Shown piece by piece: positions 44,601 through 55,545 of a stretch of 64,000 bases of DNA (position 1 is the first letter of the stretch; each line of letters begins with the position of its first letter). The DNA is taken from positions 4,363,197-4,427,196 of the forward strand of contig NC_090619.1 of assembly GCF_004359215.1 (NCBI RefSeq). The letters run 5' to 3'. The notes below the pieces were generated by a model, which was not told where the DNA came from, did no database searches, and saw only the letters and a list, made by a program, of their open reading frames with translations. Position numbers and translations under genes: made by a program. This DNA comes from Bremia lactucae (Eukaryota; Oomycota; Peronosporomycetes; Peronosporales; Peronosporaceae).

Positions 44601-44639
44601 CCTGGTAGCAGTTCGTAGTCCGTTCAACAGTTTACGCAC

Positions 44640-46590
44640 GTTCCATTCAACATGGACATGTTCGATGAAGAAGGAGGGAGCTATAAAGCCCCCTTACAAG
44701 TCTTCCACGCAACGCGTGGAAGGTCACTCATTTGAGTGACCTTGAATGGAAAGCGGTCAAACGTAAGTGTTCGGCCATAGGCGAGCCAGCCGTTAGCGCC
44801 ATGTTGCTCACTAAAAAGAGATGGAAAAATGCGGCTACAGCCGAGTTCATTCAACACAACTTCGACGGGGCCCAAGAGTAAGTAATCTTGCTTTAATAGC
44901 AAGGCTCCCAACAAGCGGAGGTGTTGAGCAAACAGGGTGCTCACAATTGGAAGTTTGAGACAGCAGCATGTATATGCTGCTAATGGGCCCGCGTCGACCA
45001 GAAAGCTTAAAAATAGAAATCTCTAAGTTCACGTCAGTCAGAGGCGACTCTCTATAAGATGGTTCGTCGAATTAGGCGATGCCATTGAAGCTCGCCGCAT
45101 CAATTACGTTGCGACGAAAGTTAAATTTGACATTTCCAACTTAACCGGACGTGCCAAATCTTGGGCCCTTGGACTCAAGTTTTACGACCCATTGCTTTTT
45201 GGGTCGTATGAGGTCGTTAAGACCCGTCTCAAGCACACGTTTGAGCCGCCACGTGCCGAATTCAAGGCTCGAGCAGAGCTTCTTGATTTAAACAGGCTTA
45301 AGCGTGACCTTCACGATTATGACCAACATACACGATACCTTGTAACTTGTATCGTGAGTCATCTAATAGGTGAACATACACACGTAACTGTATTTATTAA
45401 GGTCTTGCAGACAGTCTTGTAAAGACGCACCTGTTCCGGCTTGGAATTGATTGATCAAGCGATCTCTATATCGGAACAGGAGACGTCAATCTTAAACAGG
45501 AGTTCGTCCAGTCCGGAGCTTATCATCCTCCGAGACGACAAGAAAATGGAGGATCAGATCCATGGACCTCTCATATGTAGAAGATGAGTAATTTTGCTCT
45601 TTAAGTTACAAACGATTGCGAAAATGCAATCGCTGTCAATAAACAGGCCATTATGCAGTGCCCCACGCCCAGTACCAAGAAATACTGAGCGAAACGATCG
45701 TCCTCTAGGAACAGCGGAGGACGCGGATCCGACGCCGTTACAAAATCGCAACGGTGAAGCGATCGTCAAAAAATGGAAGGAGTCAGGAGGTGCGGAGTGC
45801 TTTACTGATTCAGCAACGTTAAAAGAATTTGCAGGCTTTGACGGAAGTTGCTTCTCACACACAAACACTGCCCCTAGTGATGAGGTTAACCTTATCAGCT
45901 TCAAGAATATAATGACAATTAAATTACCATTAAAGCCTTCAGTCGATTGTGGGCGTTGAACAATTTACTATGACGCCAATGGCTAGAAGATCGCAGACTC
46001 AGATTTATTGAGCGCGATATCCCTCTTTTGAGGATGACAGTGCGCTTAGCATAAGGCGCATCTGTAACAGTGAGGAAACGTGTAGTTCGTATCGAATTCA
46101 CGTTAAAGGGTAATCAGCACGAGGATGATTTCATCGTGCTGGCTTTGGATGACAAACTTGATGTCATCCTTGTATTACGATGGCTCAGAAAGTACGAGCC
46201 ATGTATAAATTGGCAGCATTAAGCCGTGACGATGCCTGTATCTTGTTCATCAAATGGCCAAACTGATGAACGTCTTGGGGCATCCATAAGCGTGTGGATG
46301 TCCTACGAGTGAGAAGAAACTTGTGGTCATTCACACGCTTGTGGACGCCCCAAGACGGTTAAAGGTCCCCAGGTACCTTTGAAAAGTGAGTTTCAAGTGA
46401 AAACTGAGACATTGAATGTCTTAGTACAACGGATCAACTGTAGGTGCTTATAAACTTGATCTGATAGCGCCTTCGAATTTAACTTCGGACATTACTCATT
46501 TGCCAATGCTAGAACTGAAACGGTTCTTGCGTGATCTGCGAAGTGTCAAAAGTCAAGTAGATCCGCGTACTTGTCGCGCGAAGTGCTTCT
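44640..46590 (+). pseudogene. Gyp-A2 gag and protease region (broken)
   Basis: The capsid part at 45060-45422 (FDISNLTGRAKSWALGLKF, TFEPPRAEFKARAELLD) is a clear match to 21330-21640. The nucleocapsid at ~45600 keeps CNRC then a stop. The protease region near 46045 reads LA-stop-GASVTV, with the same missing Asp as the other copy. A 26-bp imperfect fold-back lies at 46271-46357. Not functional. Confidence 0.75.
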
Positions 46591-48225
46591 GCGACGATAC
46601 AATTTGCACTTTCCGTCTGACCATCTATTTCAGGATTGTCAGAAGTTGACATTTTTCAATTGTGTTCCAAGTTGTTTAAACACAGATTGTGACAACTCCG
46701 CCGAAAATGTGGGGTCTCTATCTGAGAACAGTTCACGGGTAATTACATGGAGTCGAAATATCGTTTAATTGAAGACACGAAAACAGCCTTTGGCTGTGAT
46801 CGACTCAGGGACTGCAACAAGATGTACCATCTTGCTGAAACGATCAACAAACACAAGAATACCATTACTTTTGTGGTTGGCTTTGACCGATCCGAAGACG
46901 AAGTCCGTCGAGACAGAGGTTGTAACGGAGAACGGGATGAAGCCCAGTGCTTACCCGATGACAACCATTGCAAGAGCATATGTACTTGCGGATGAATTCA
47001 TACTAGAAAGGCCAGTAGAAATCGCGGCTTGTCATTAGACATGTTTTCTCATGTCCACGATGCCCACTTTTTGGTGTATCGTGACACTCATACATAATGC
47101 ATAAGCACAAACCATTATTGGTAGGGGTGACGGATGACACGAAGTGTGTCGCCAGCAATGGCTGTGTAATACAGTAACTCATTGCGTGTGTCGATCTTTA
47201 GAGGATTGATACAATGTCGACAATCCTTTAAAGGATTGTTGAGGTGGATTGTTTTGGTAAAACATCAACTCTTTAAGAGCCTTATTTTTCTTATAGTTCT
47301 TCTAACGTTGTCCAGCAATGTTGACGACGAAACATTACTGTTGCAACAGTGGGGCATGCTCACTGTTGATTTGCGCAGCAGATTTAAAATCTGGCTGGTG
47401 CGAAAGGGCATCAGCGACGACGCTAAGTCGTCCTGTATTATACTCCACGAAGAAGTTATACTCCGCGAAGAAAGACAACCATCTCGCCATTCTTCGCGAG
47501 GTGTGGACTGTTTACGGTCGTCCGTAAGGACGCATGGTCCATAAAAACAATCAACGGTCTATATCCCACGAACTAGATGCTAAACTTAGCCATTAAATAT
47601 TTCAGTGCAAGGTTTTCTTTATTATGCACATGATAATTGCGTTCAGCTGGTTGAAGCTGACGCGACTGGTAGCGGACGACGCGCTCCGCGACGTCTGTGT
47701 CATATTGTGTCATATTGCATTAGCGCACAGCCGATTGGAAAATCGCTGGCGTCACAGACCACATGAAATGGTCTGTCTTGGTCCGCATCGCCGAGAATGG
47801 CGATCGTATCAAGCTTCGCTTGATACCCTCAAAGGAACGCTGACAATCAGCGTTTCATGACCACTTTACATTTTGTTATTAAATAAGAAAGATGTACTGT
47901 CATTTCGGCATAATTCCAGGAGTACTTGTGTAAGTACGCCGCTAAGCCGAGGAACTTTCATAGTCCCCTTTTCATCGACTGGCGCGGGCTAGTCGGTGAT
48001 TGCTTCCACTTCAACGTTGATTGAATCAACATTTTATATCCTTCGCATTGAGCAAGAGCTAGGTTGTTCTTTGCTTAAGCGAGCCCCTCCCCCCTTGAAT
48101 AAGAAGCATTATCAAACAAGGCGGGTAAACGTGGATGACAAAGCTATTCACGAAAGCAGTGTATGCTTTGTTCGCCGAGGTGTTGATGACAAATTCTGCC
48201 ATCAGCAAGAATTCGCTCCAACTCG
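46590..48225 (-). pseudogene. Inverted Gyp-A pol segment inside the Gyp-A2 element
   Basis: On the minus strand: integrase core pieces (~48225-48120, and ~46760-46600 with DGQTE-like text), an integrase zinc-domain remnant (~47100-46900) and RNase H/RT remnants (47860-47300). The host element reads + on both sides: the protease/RT linker resumes at 48226, matching 23165 onwards. An inverted insertion, or a recombination between oppositely oriented copies. Confidence 0.65.
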
Positions 48226-49810
48226 TAAGCGAGTGGGCGTATCAGAATGACAAGTACGTGGCCGACATTCGGTCGGCAACAGTATTTTTAGAGCGAACGG
48301 TTTCTCAGCAGCTCATCGATGAACGAAAGTGTCCTTGATGAGAAGACTTGGATTGAACGTTCTTCCAAATCCTGGGAGTCTTTGATGACAAATTCTTTAT
48401 ATAAGGATTTTGGTGGAATTCAAGCATGTATTTCCAGAATCCGTACAGCGCGGTTTGCCTAAGGATAAAAGCACTCAACATGAAATTGGCCTGATACCAG
48501 GTTCGAAATACTGTGGTCATTGCTTTGTGAACTAGTATTAGCGATCGACAACTTCTTTGCCGATCCCTTAGCAGCGGGTCATGTGAGGGGTTCTACCTCC
48601 CCACATAGCTCTCCGACCTTTGTGTGCATAAAGCAACAGGAGGGTAGCGGATTGCGCATGCATTTAATCGATTGAGCGCTGCAACGATACCGGCTCAAAC
48701 GCCAATTCACGAAAAGGCGTAATCATTGATGTTATGTCAAAAAGTACCATCTTTTCGTCAATGGATCTGATGAATTCTATCAGATCATATGCATGTACAG
48801 GGCATCCCTTTCACAGCAGTGAACACCCCAAGCAGAATGCTATAGGAATGGCTTATTATGTCACCGGGACTTAGTAATGCTCCTGCAACAATCAACAGAC
48901 GTAGAATTAATCTGTTGGGTTCGTGCGAAATTTTGCATCGAGCAATTTTAATGACGACTTCGCTCATAGCAGAGCCATGAACAAAAAGTCGGATGTTAAG
49001 TCCATCGTACCCACGTCCGCAAGGTTCTTACACTTATGTGTAAGCACAAGTTGTATGCAATTCTCAAGAAGTGTATATTCGCTGCAAACGGAATACCACT
49101 TCTTGGGAGCATCGTGGGTAAGCGCGGTGTACGCCCGGATCCAAAAAAAGTCAATCCGATCACTGATTGGCCTGTTCCAGTCGATATCAAGGGAGTCCGG
49201 AAGTTCCTCGGTTTAGCGGCTTACCTTCACAAGTACTCACGCAATTAAACCTAAATGACAGTACACTTGTTGAGTAAAAACGTGAAGTGGTCATGGAACG
49301 CTGATTGTCAGCGTTTCTTCGAGGGTATTTAGAAACGCTTGATACAATCGCCAATCCTGACGATTGCTGACAAACTCCGACCTCTTCATGTGGTCTGTGA
49401 CGCCAGCGATTTTGCAATTGGCTGCGCGTTAATGCAGTATGACACAGACAGCGCAGAGCGCGTCGTCTATTATCAATCGCGTCATCTTCAACCAGCTGAA
49501 CGCAACTATCCAACGCATAACAATGAACTTCTTGTCATGCAATACGCACTGGCTAAGTTTAAAGTATATTTTTTGGGAGATAGACCGCTCATTGTATATA
49601 CAAACCATGCATCTTCTTTACGCACGGCCGTAAACAGTCCACAACTCTCGCAAATAATGTCGAGACGGTTTTATTTCTTCGCGGAGTATAACTAATCTGT
49701 GGAGTATAAAAAGGCGACTTGACGTCGTCGCTGATGCCCTTTCGCACCGGCCCGATTTTGAGCCGGCAGCAACAATCAACAGTGAGCATAAGGTTTTGTT
49801 GCAACAATAA
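48226..49810 (+). pseudogene. Gyp-A2 RT and RNase H (broken)
   Basis: RT remnants at 48620-49250, including the well kept tail at 49036-49248 (LLGSIVGKRGVRPDPKK, VRKFLGLAAYLHKYSRN). RNase H at 49339-49695 is long and clear (LHVVCDASDFAIGCALMQYD, RNYPTHNNELLVMQYALAKF). The RT catalytic motif is not intact. It ends near the start of integrase, most of which is deleted. Confidence 0.78.
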
Positions 49811-49989
49811 GTGTTCCGTCATCAACTTTACTCGACGATGTTAGAAAAGCTCATCAAGAAGATAAGGCTCGTAAAGGGTAGATGGATTACCTTAAAAATT
49901 CTGCGCACAACTTTTCAACTGGTCACGAGACACATTAGCAAGCGTCACCGCTAACTCGCGGCGACAGGGTCGCTCGTGATCAACTTAAA

Positions 49990-51100
49990 ATGAAAGGGTG
50001 TCATTCAAATCATTCAAATCACGATGTTGATCCGGGCTCGTCAAACGAGGCGAACCCGATCTTTCCTCCCCCTCCACATCTATTGATGAACTCAGGTGGT
50101 GAGGAGCGCTTTCTTGTTGAAAATTTCTTGAACCACCGTGAGGCAAAGGGGGTTCGAACGAATTATCTCGTTCGTAGGCAAGAGTTTCCCTCGCGTGATA
50201 GTTGGGAGCCTCGTTCCCAACTGATGTTGGACGTTCCGGGTCTCGTCGTACTGCGAGACGAGACCCAGCATCATCGGCAGAAGGTCCATCGGTCGCTTCC
50301 CGCGCTCGTAAAAATTTTGGAGGCTCTCAATTCCTTGACGCATCTCTTAAGAGATGAGAGTCCTCCAACGGAGATCTTGAGGGAATATGCTTCCTTAGGG
50401 GCATAACCAGCACCCTTAGAACAGCATGGGCAAGAGAGGCAAGAATCCCTGTCTAGACAAGAAACGGTGAACTTATAGGGTTCACGGATTACGGTCCGTT
50501 TCTCGCCGTTCGCGAAAAGAATTTAGCTTCTCAGGCCAGACCTCACGGTCTATGTTCTGTACATTCTGTACAAAGGCTGCCCGAGCTTGGAAAAAAGGTT
50601 TGACAAAATCCTTTGCCTACTTAGAAGAGTACCATCGATGCCGGAAAAAGGCATCGATGAAGAATTCAGTCTTATCCTCACCAGGCTTGTGAAGCCTGGA
50701 TGAGTCGAAAAGCGGAATATGATATCGATCGTTGGTCATACTAGACCAACGAATCAGGTTATCCTTAGAGGGCAACCACGGCCTCTTTTCAGGAGCGAAT
50801 CGCAACGTATTGCGGCCCCTCTCCTGTTGGTTCATCTTAATGCTAACGTTAACTTGACCCTGGGAGCAATCCATAATATCATTCCTTTTCTAGTGATGCA
50901 AACTAGCACCACCAGCAGCACTCTTCCCTTCGCGACCACTTCGTTCCTAGTGTCGCATCCTAACGTCACCAGAGTGGTCATCGCTCACGGAGTCATCTGA
51001 TGATGACTCCCCACCAAAGAGGTCCGACGAGTCGAACAACCTCGTCATCACCTCTCTGGTCGTCATATTAGAACCCAAAGGCTTAACGGACGTGCGCACT
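49990..51100 (-). pseudogene. Gyp-A2 3' region with diverged antisense frame
   Basis: On the minus strand 50343-50092 is open from an ATG (MRQGIESLQNFYERGKR, compare MRDALDALQSVYMRQRR at 26829). In a neighbouring frame the shared motifs GPS, GNEAP and DNSF appear in the same order as in the other copies, then QQES and a Glu-rich VEGEE. A frameshift therefore separates them in this copy. The remainder to 51100 has an Asp/Ser-rich patch but no intact frame. Confidence 0.4.
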
Positions 51101-51647
51101 TGCTAACTAGGAAGTATTTTTATTACTGATTTATATTCAATCGAATTAAATATAAATCTATTAAACAATAAACAGAAGCACCCCACGAAGGGGTGTATAT
51201 CTATAGAGATGGCATCTAGTGATTGGTAGTATTGACCTTTCTCCAAACTACACCAGGATCAGTCTGACACTTAAAAATTAGCCACCGTATTTTCTTTATA
51301 AATCCGTTATGAATTGCAAGATGTCTGGTATATCCGTAGCCTAGATATCAACGCTGGTTCCTCGTGTGACTCCAATGGTTACACGTCGCTTGACACCTAA
51401 GGTGACGGCTCTCGGGGTTTCGGTTAAGCTTGCTCCGATAAAGCAGCAAGCGTGCACCTTTAGTCTTCGTTTCAAAGCGTCGGAACTCTTATTTTTCAAC
51501 ACAGCGGAGTTGCCGCATGCCTGTTTACCAGAATTCCTGAGCGCTGCCTGCGATAGTTATGCTCTCGTATTTGAACGTGACCCTAATTCGTTGGATACAC
51601 AAACACGTTATGCATTTACTGCTTAGAATACGCCACATTCTCTTCCA
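51101..51647. other. Unassigned repeat flank
   Basis: Contains ATTAAATATAAATC-type text shared with the Gyp-C LTR and an 86-codon + frame (51366-51626), which I cannot assign. No support as a gene. Confidence 0.4.
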
Positions 51648-52203
51648 TTATAGCGGAGCGGAGCTACCTCGCTCCTAAAGTCAGAGGAAGAATTTTAGAC
51701 TCAGAGAGTCTCTTAGTTTAGGGAGTCGTACAAGCTGTTACTAGCGTCATTCGTGATGACGGCTAGCGTCATCCGTTACGCGAGGTATCTCGAAAGATAC
51801 GCTCGCAATACATATTAAGTCCTATTTATAGACATGACATTTTAATTGTTAAAAATAGGTATTTATATTTAATGCGATTAAATATAAATCGGTCTGAAAA
51901 CTACTTTCTACTTAGTAAGTGCGGACGAGGAGCTGGATTACCGCTCCCATGTCGACACATAGCAACAGTACTTAGTGCGTTGGGTGAGGACGCTAACGCA
52001 CCCACCACAACTACCTCACTGCACGCGAGAGAAGCTGGTTAAACCGCTTCCTCGCTGTGCTAGGGTGCGTGTCTAGTAGCGTGGCCGCATTACGACGTGC
52101 CCGCCTACATCTGTACTCTTGTGTAAGTGAAATTTCGAGGCACTGTAATCAGTGTAAGGTTAAATAGTACTTACCAGTACTAGTGAAAGGTGCCCTGTTA
52201 CAT
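51648..52203. repeat. Cluster of three LTR fragments
   Basis: 51648-51740 is a reversed end of the Gyp-B LTR (AGCGGAGCTACCTCGCTCC). 51755-52110 matches the Gyp-C LTR at 10965-11318. 52111-52203 matches the end of a Gyp-A2-like LTR, ending GTGCCCTGTTACA. Three families are stacked in ~550 bases. Confidence 0.7.
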
Positions 52204-53497
52204 TTCACCTGGTGTTGGGGGTATATTATTTCGTCGTGTACCACACGAATTTAAATTGCGTTGAGAAAAAATCGTCTAGGATATGTATCACATATATTTT
52301 TTCAATCGCTGTTTGAATCACATGGTTGGCAAACTCCAATTGATCGAGGCACAAGACAAAATGGCGAATGAAATTTGAATTGTATAAGATCGACGAATGT
52401 CGGGAAAGTTAAGAATAGGGTATTGCTGTGTATTCCATTGTTGGGTAGCCTAATCAAAAGGATTCGATGGTAAGATTCCTAGCGCTGAAATATAGCGCAA
52501 CGGTTAGATTTTAGCAGCAAACATCATTACTGAAAAAAATATTTTTTCGTAGCTGAGATGGTATAGGGTGCGTTGATAAGAGTTGAAGTTTTTTCGGGTG
52601 AGATCAAAAATTCTCAAGTCTTTCCATATTTTGCAATGTGAATTATCGGGCATGTGACAAAGCATTTTTTTTAGAAATATATCATGTGATATATTTGACT
52701 TCGTAACGCCATATTACCTCGGAACACTTCAGACTCTTCTCTGCGAAGCCATGATGCTAGTTTAGGCAATGACAGGATACTATGAGGCTGACTTACTCTT
52801 GTGATGGAGCACCGACTTCTCATACGCTTGACATGTTGCACAAATTCACCTAATTCTACCAAATGAGGTCATTTTGCCACAACTAAGTCGAATTAAGTCG
52901 CAACAACTTCAACAGCATTAAGTATGTTTCACTGAATACAAGTCAATACCAAAACAGCACACTGCATATTTTGTGGCCTCACGCCTTGACAACGCTGATC
53001 TTGTAAGGTCGTAAAGCCATGCAAAGTGATAGAATGTACGCGGTGTCGTTAATGGATTGCAATGGAACGTCCTGCTGGTTTTGCCCGTTATCTGCGCCAA
53101 TTTCCTACTGTTTAAACGGCCATTTAGAGATCAATGACTATTTCGAGAAGGTGCTGAGATTATTAAGCATACCACGCAACAAAGACAATCGTTAGTCATG
53201 CAAAAAAAACTCTGTCTATAGCTTCCTCACTCTACTTCTTAGTTTTTGATTCATCGTTCGAGGCACAAGCGACCGAGGAATTGCTAATCACCAATCTTAA
53301 ACAAGCCACTTAAGCCCAGCTGAAACGTCCGATCTCGACTTTACCAACCAGCTGTAAATACATTTGTGAGTCAGTCTTGTAATTGCAGTGCGCCCCCGAT
53401 CTCTCGACGTTGGCCGTTGACAGTTCTATTGGGACGAGTCGCAAAAGTTTGAGTTGTTTGAAAATATTAGTCGTAGCGGTCTGCCATTGCTTTTGCA
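52204..53497. other. Intergenic between repeats and the kinase gene
   Basis: Mostly AT-rich with only short frames (under 65 codons). The kinase promoter must lie at its right end; no motif is clear enough to call. Confidence 0.5.
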
Positions 53498-54541
53498 ATG
53501 GTCACTAGCCGCTATGAGACAGAAGCCTCGTTGCGGACGGCCATCTTTGGCGACATCCTGTTGTGTCGTGATTGGGTCACGAAGACGCGTGTGGTGGTGA
53601 AAACGGTAGACTTGCAGCTAGCATTAAAGCAAACATCGCGGTCTCAGGAACCTGTTCAAGAGAATGTGCTGCACGAGGTCGAAGTACTGACCCGTGTGCG
53701 TTCGTTAGGCGGTCACCCGAATGTCATTAATTTGTTAAACTACCATGTCGACAAGGGCAGTGGCATCTTACACATGGTGCTCGATTATTGTGAGGGTGGC
53801 GATTTGCTCGACGTGTGCGTGCAACCGCCTGCTACCAAAGACAATGACGGCGCAATGTACTACCGAAATAGGGATAGCAGACAAGAAAATCAGGAAGAGG
53901 ATGCCACCACTTTGAAAGGTGTAAAAAGGTTTCTTAAACAGATCCCACAACCTGACCAAAGTGGTCGGAATGCACGTCTTTTGAATGGGACTAATGGATT
54001 TAAGCGCTTAAATGAGAACGTTGTACGCGCGTATTTGGTCGACGTGTTATCTGGGCTTCGTTTCCTACATGCTCATGGCATTGCTCACCGAGATATTAGT
54101 CTTGAAAACATTTTATTGCGCAAGGGGCGCGCCATTATCACGGATTTTGGATTGTGCGTCCAACAATTGCCGGTTACTTCGAATCCAGCATTGGGCACCA
54201 GTTTTTATTGTGTAGAGGCGGTGGGCAAGAACTACTACATGGCGCCTGAAGTGCTGGCGCATAAGCCGTATGATCCTCGGAGAGCGGATATATGGTCGAC
54301 AGCAATATCGTTCTTTATTTTGCTCACATTGTCACCACCTTTTGAACGAGCGGACGTGTCAGACTCTGGCTTTCGATATGTGAAAAAGCATGGAATTAAA
54401 GCAGTATTGTCGGCTTGGGGGCTTCAATATAAGGTGTCGGAGGCAATGCAAGATTTGTTGTCACGCATGCTGCGTGTGGACCCAATGGAACGCATTTCAA
54501 TGGAGGACATTTGGCAGCACCCAGTCTTGCGTGGAAAATAA
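53498..54541 (+). CDS. Atypical protein kinase (HRDIS catalytic loop)
   Basis: One exon, 347 residues, ATG start. Kinase landmarks: ATP-anchoring Lys35 in VVVK, Glu60 or Glu62 in the C-helix, hinge region LDYCEGGDLLD (95-105), catalytic loop HRDISLEN (197-204), DFG (216-218), APE (249-251) and DIWS (264-267). The catalytic loop has Ser201 where Ser/Thr kinases have Lys (HRDLKPEN). The Gly-rich loop is poor (AIFGDI). About 65 hydrophilic residues are inserted between the hinge and helix E (107-172). The catalytic Asp, DFG and anchoring Lys are present, so activity is possible but unproven. Probably an oomycete-type CAMK-like or orphan kinase. Confidence 0.85.
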   Translation: MVTSRYETEASLRTAIFGDILLCRDWVTKTRVVVKTVDLQLALKQTSRSQEPVQENVLHEVEVLTRVRSLGGHPNVINLLNYHVDKGSGILHMVLDYCEGGDLLDVCVQPPATKDNDGAMYYRNRDSRQENQEEDATTLKGVKRFLKQIPQPDQSGRNARLLNGTNGFKRLNENVVRAYLVDVLSGLRFLHAHGIAHRDISLENILLRKGRAIITDFGLCVQQLPVTSNPALGTSFYCVEAVGKNYYMAPEVLAHKPYDPRRADIWSTAISFFILLTLSPPFERADVSDSGFRYVKKHGIKAVLSAWGLQYKVSEAMQDLLSRMLRVDPMERISMEDIWQHPVLRGK

Positions 54542-55545
54542 TGTTTGAAAATTGTGTTTGTAGAGTTAGCCTGTAGTAAAGGTGGAACAATAAATAATAC
54601 TACTTGAACCGAGATTGTTCGTCGGACATATGTTACAATTTTTAATGAATTTATGACTGTAGTGGCCTGGAAAGTTATACACGCAACTGGGCGCCTGGGG
54701 GGATGTTGTGCATGCAATGGTGCCAGAAACAATTTTCTACTGCCATCGCTGTTCGTCTAGTTTGAAGTTAATTGAATAGCACGATGTACAGCCTATTTCC
54801 AAGAATAAGACGATGATAAGATGCATAGCTGCCAAGTAGAAATCATGGACGTCAATTTATTAATATACCCAGTTTAGCCTCTTGAAGTTAATAATGCTTG
54901 TACAAAACGATAGCCGTAGATTGGCGTTACAACTTAACCGAGCATACTTAAATAAGGAGGCTTCTTTTAAGGCGAAAATTTCATAAAACTTATGCTCAGC
55001 TGGCAATCTGCTGCTCCTTGTTCAAACTTAGATTTGCAAGATTCGTGGAAAAATATCATTGAATCAAAAACTACAGTAACTCCATTGAAGTTAGCGAAAT
55101 GATAAATGATGCAAATTTTCAGGCAAAGACTGCTCACAGTGCGTGCGGGAAGACGTCGATTCGATTCGGCTCGAGCTTGACGCGCTTATTGATAACAGCG
55201 AAGTCGACCTTGGACATATGGTTTTGTGTGACATTAAATTTATGAGTTCCACTCGGTCATTATATAGCGATTGCGTCGCTCTGTACTGAGTGACTTGATT
55301 TTTGCATATTACGGTAAAAAGTATTTTTGGTCAAAAAAATATTCGTTTCTTCAAGAAGCCAAGTCTTCTTCTACAAAAGCATCATTTGTTACCGTCAATC
55401 AAAATCGGATTTTTTTTTGTGTAGTATATCGGCTTGCAAATCGAAGGCTCCGATTATTATATTTACGATTGGCTGATAACTTGACCCGCTGATTGGTTTA
55501 TAAACCGATTCTTGCTATAAATTCTTGTGTGTCAAACAAAATCTC
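54542..55545. other. Intergenic, nothing recognised
   Basis: A kinase 3' flank and the upstream flank of the palmitoyltransferase gene. No repeat match or credible ORF. Confidence 0.5.

Larger units (their letters stand above)
44099..51100 (+). mobile_element. Gyp-A subfamily 2 retrotransposon, scrambled
   Basis: 5' LTR 44099-44600, primer-binding-like site 44603, gag to ~45600, protease/linker to ~46590, then an inverted pol segment (~46590-48225), then RT and RNase H in the normal direction (48226-49800). Most of integrase is missing; the 3' region with an antisense frame is at 49990-51100. No clean 3' LTR was found. Its LTR differs from the 20274 element, so it is a sister subfamily. Confidence 0.78.

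Noticed and set aside
51366..51626. 86-codon frame as a gene
   Set aside because: It sits between retroelement pieces, starts without upstream support and has no recognisable domain.
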